Shown: positions 7,961 to 8,667 of the stretch, piece by piece | Layout of the letters: every line of letters starts with the position of its first letter | How positions within the stretch are numbered: the stretch's first letter is position 1 | NCBI GenBank assembly: GCA_003520285.1 | Contig: DOVB01000022.1 | Coordinates: forward strand, 1-8,667 | Reading direction: 5' to 3' | DNA from: Halieaceae bacterium | GTDB lineage: Bacteria; Pseudomonadota; Gammaproteobacteria; Pseudomonadales; Halieaceae | DNA length: 8,667 bases | Program-made: the position numbers and the translations under genes | The notes under the pieces: model-generated | Databases searched by the model: none | Seen by the model: the letters and a program-made list of their open reading frames with translations, nothing else | Told to the model about the DNA's origin: nothing

Positions 7961-8667
7961 GCATCCTCCTGGCTCTGATCAATCAATCGAGTTACCAGGC
8001 GATCTAAACCTGCGCTGCGAGAGGCCTTGATCAGGATCAAATCCGCCTCGCGGGTATCCCCAAGACTCTCCATGATGTGTTCTGGTGTGGTGAAATAACG
8101 AACACTTGAATGCTCAGAACTCGGCCAGCTATCACCGCATAGCCACAACTCATTAATCCCTGCAGCAAGGGCGTAATCGAGTACCTGTCGATGGTACTCT
8201 GAGCTGGTATCGCCCAGCTCCGCCATCGGCCCGAGTATCGCCAAAGTGCGTCCGGCAGTGAGTCCTAAAGTATACAAAGCTTGCTGCATGGCTTCAGGAT
8301 TAGCGTTATAAGTATCGTCGATGAGTTTTTGACCTCGAGGGGTCAGACGAGGCGTCATCCTTCCAGCAACAGGCTCAAAAGACGCGAGCCGCTGAGCGAC
8401 CGCGTCTAGACCTAAGCCTAAATCGCAGGCCGCGAGCGCTGCTGCTGCAATGTTGCCAGCGTTGTGCACTCCGAGTAAGGGTGCCTGAAAAGTCACCTCG
8501 TTACCCAATGCTGACAAGGTGAGCTTGATGCCGTCAAAGCCCAAGTCGTTCACGCTTACAATCCGCATGTCCGCTGCCAGCGACGTTCCAAAGGTCATTA
8601 TCCTGCCATTAGCGCGCGCCACCCATTGATCTAGATAAGGACTTTCGGCTGGCATGATCGCAAGATC
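7954..8667 (-). CDS. murF: MurF, UDP-MurNAc-tripeptide--D-Ala-D-Ala ligase (3' part only)
   Basis: The reading frame is open to the right edge of the window, so the gene begins outside it; the Met at 8653-8655 is internal (DLAIMPAE aligns with AIMNAD in E. coli). About 237 codons are present, roughly the C-terminal half of a protein of about 450 residues. MurF attaches D-Ala-D-Ala to the UDP-MurNAc tripeptide, completing the cytoplasmic precursor. Seen here are the end of the central ATPase domain with LLGVHNAGN (8475-8449), then VAGRM (8370-8356), [12 protein letters not shown] (8322-8287), GPMAELG (8232-8212) and IKASRSAG (8028-8005). Three of these differ from the usual GRHN, GDMAELG and KGSRS. 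The overall match and position before mraY make MurF secure. It uses the product of the ddlB gene six genes downstream. Confidence 0.95.
   Translation of the reverse strand, partial: DLAIMPAESPYLDQWVARANGRIMTFGTSLAADMRIVSVNDLGFDGIKLTLSALGNEVTFQAPLLGVHNAGNIAAAALAACDLGLGLDAVAQRLASFEPVAGRMTPRLTPRGQKLIDDTYNANPEAMQQALYTLGLTAGRTLAILGPMAELGDTSSEYHRQVLDYALAAGINELWLCGDSWPSSEHSSVRYFTTPEHIMESLGDTREADLILIKASRSAGLDRLVTRLIDQSQEDAC
7964..7970 (-). promoter_or_regulatory. Ribosome binding site of mraY, supports GTG start
   Basis: AGGAGGA on the minus strand, inside the last codons of murF. The AGGAGG core is only 4 nt from the GTG at 7958-7960. An ATG at 7962-7964 is closer but in another frame, so it is not the mraY start. 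Confidence 0.75.

Noticed and set aside
1..8667. Search for terminators, RNA genes, mobile elements, CRISPR arrays or an embedded novel system
   Set aside because: All but 6 bases are accounted for by recognised dcw genes; no repeat array, transposase, tRNA-like or rRNA-like segment was seen.

Overview
This window is a nearly gene-saturated piece of a bacterial division and cell-wall (dcw) cluster. All genes lie on the minus strand, so transcription runs from the high coordinates to the low ones. In transcription order: murF (3' part only, entering from the right edge), mraY, murD, ftsW, murG, murC, ddl (DdlB type), ftsQ and the first 46 codons of ftsA (running off the left edge). This is the order known from Escherichia coli and Pseudomonas. 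The proteins resemble their E. coli counterparts closely: MraY has the same 360-residue length and the same numbering of catalytic residues. The source is therefore most likely a gammaproteobacterium of moderate GC content (about half by eye). I cannot name the genus from the sequence.

The genes cover most of one pathway plus its coupling to division. MurC and MurD add the first two residues of the peptide stem to UDP-MurNAc. Ddl makes the D-Ala-D-Ala that MurF attaches. MraY moves the finished phospho-MurNAc-pentapeptide onto undecaprenyl phosphate (lipid I). MurG adds GlcNAc (lipid II). FtsW polymerises lipid II at the septum. FtsQ is the membrane scaffold of the FtsQLB complex, and FtsA tethers FtsZ to the membrane. 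murE, ftsI and ftsL (upstream) and ftsZ (downstream) would be expected outside the window.

Every gene junction is an overlap of 4, 7 or 8 nt or a gap of 2 or 4 nt. Only 6 bases in the window are non-coding, and each start has a recognisable Shine-Dalgarno sequence inside the preceding gene. mraY and ftsQ start with GTG. There is no intergenic room for a terminator, RNA gene, mobile element or CRISPR array, and I see none. The one candidate internal promoter lies at the ftsQ start, pointing toward ftsA.

I found no undescribed system here. The findings are modest: extreme junction compaction, the promoter candidate, and a few residue substitutions in otherwise well-conserved motifs of Ddl, MurF and FtsQ.
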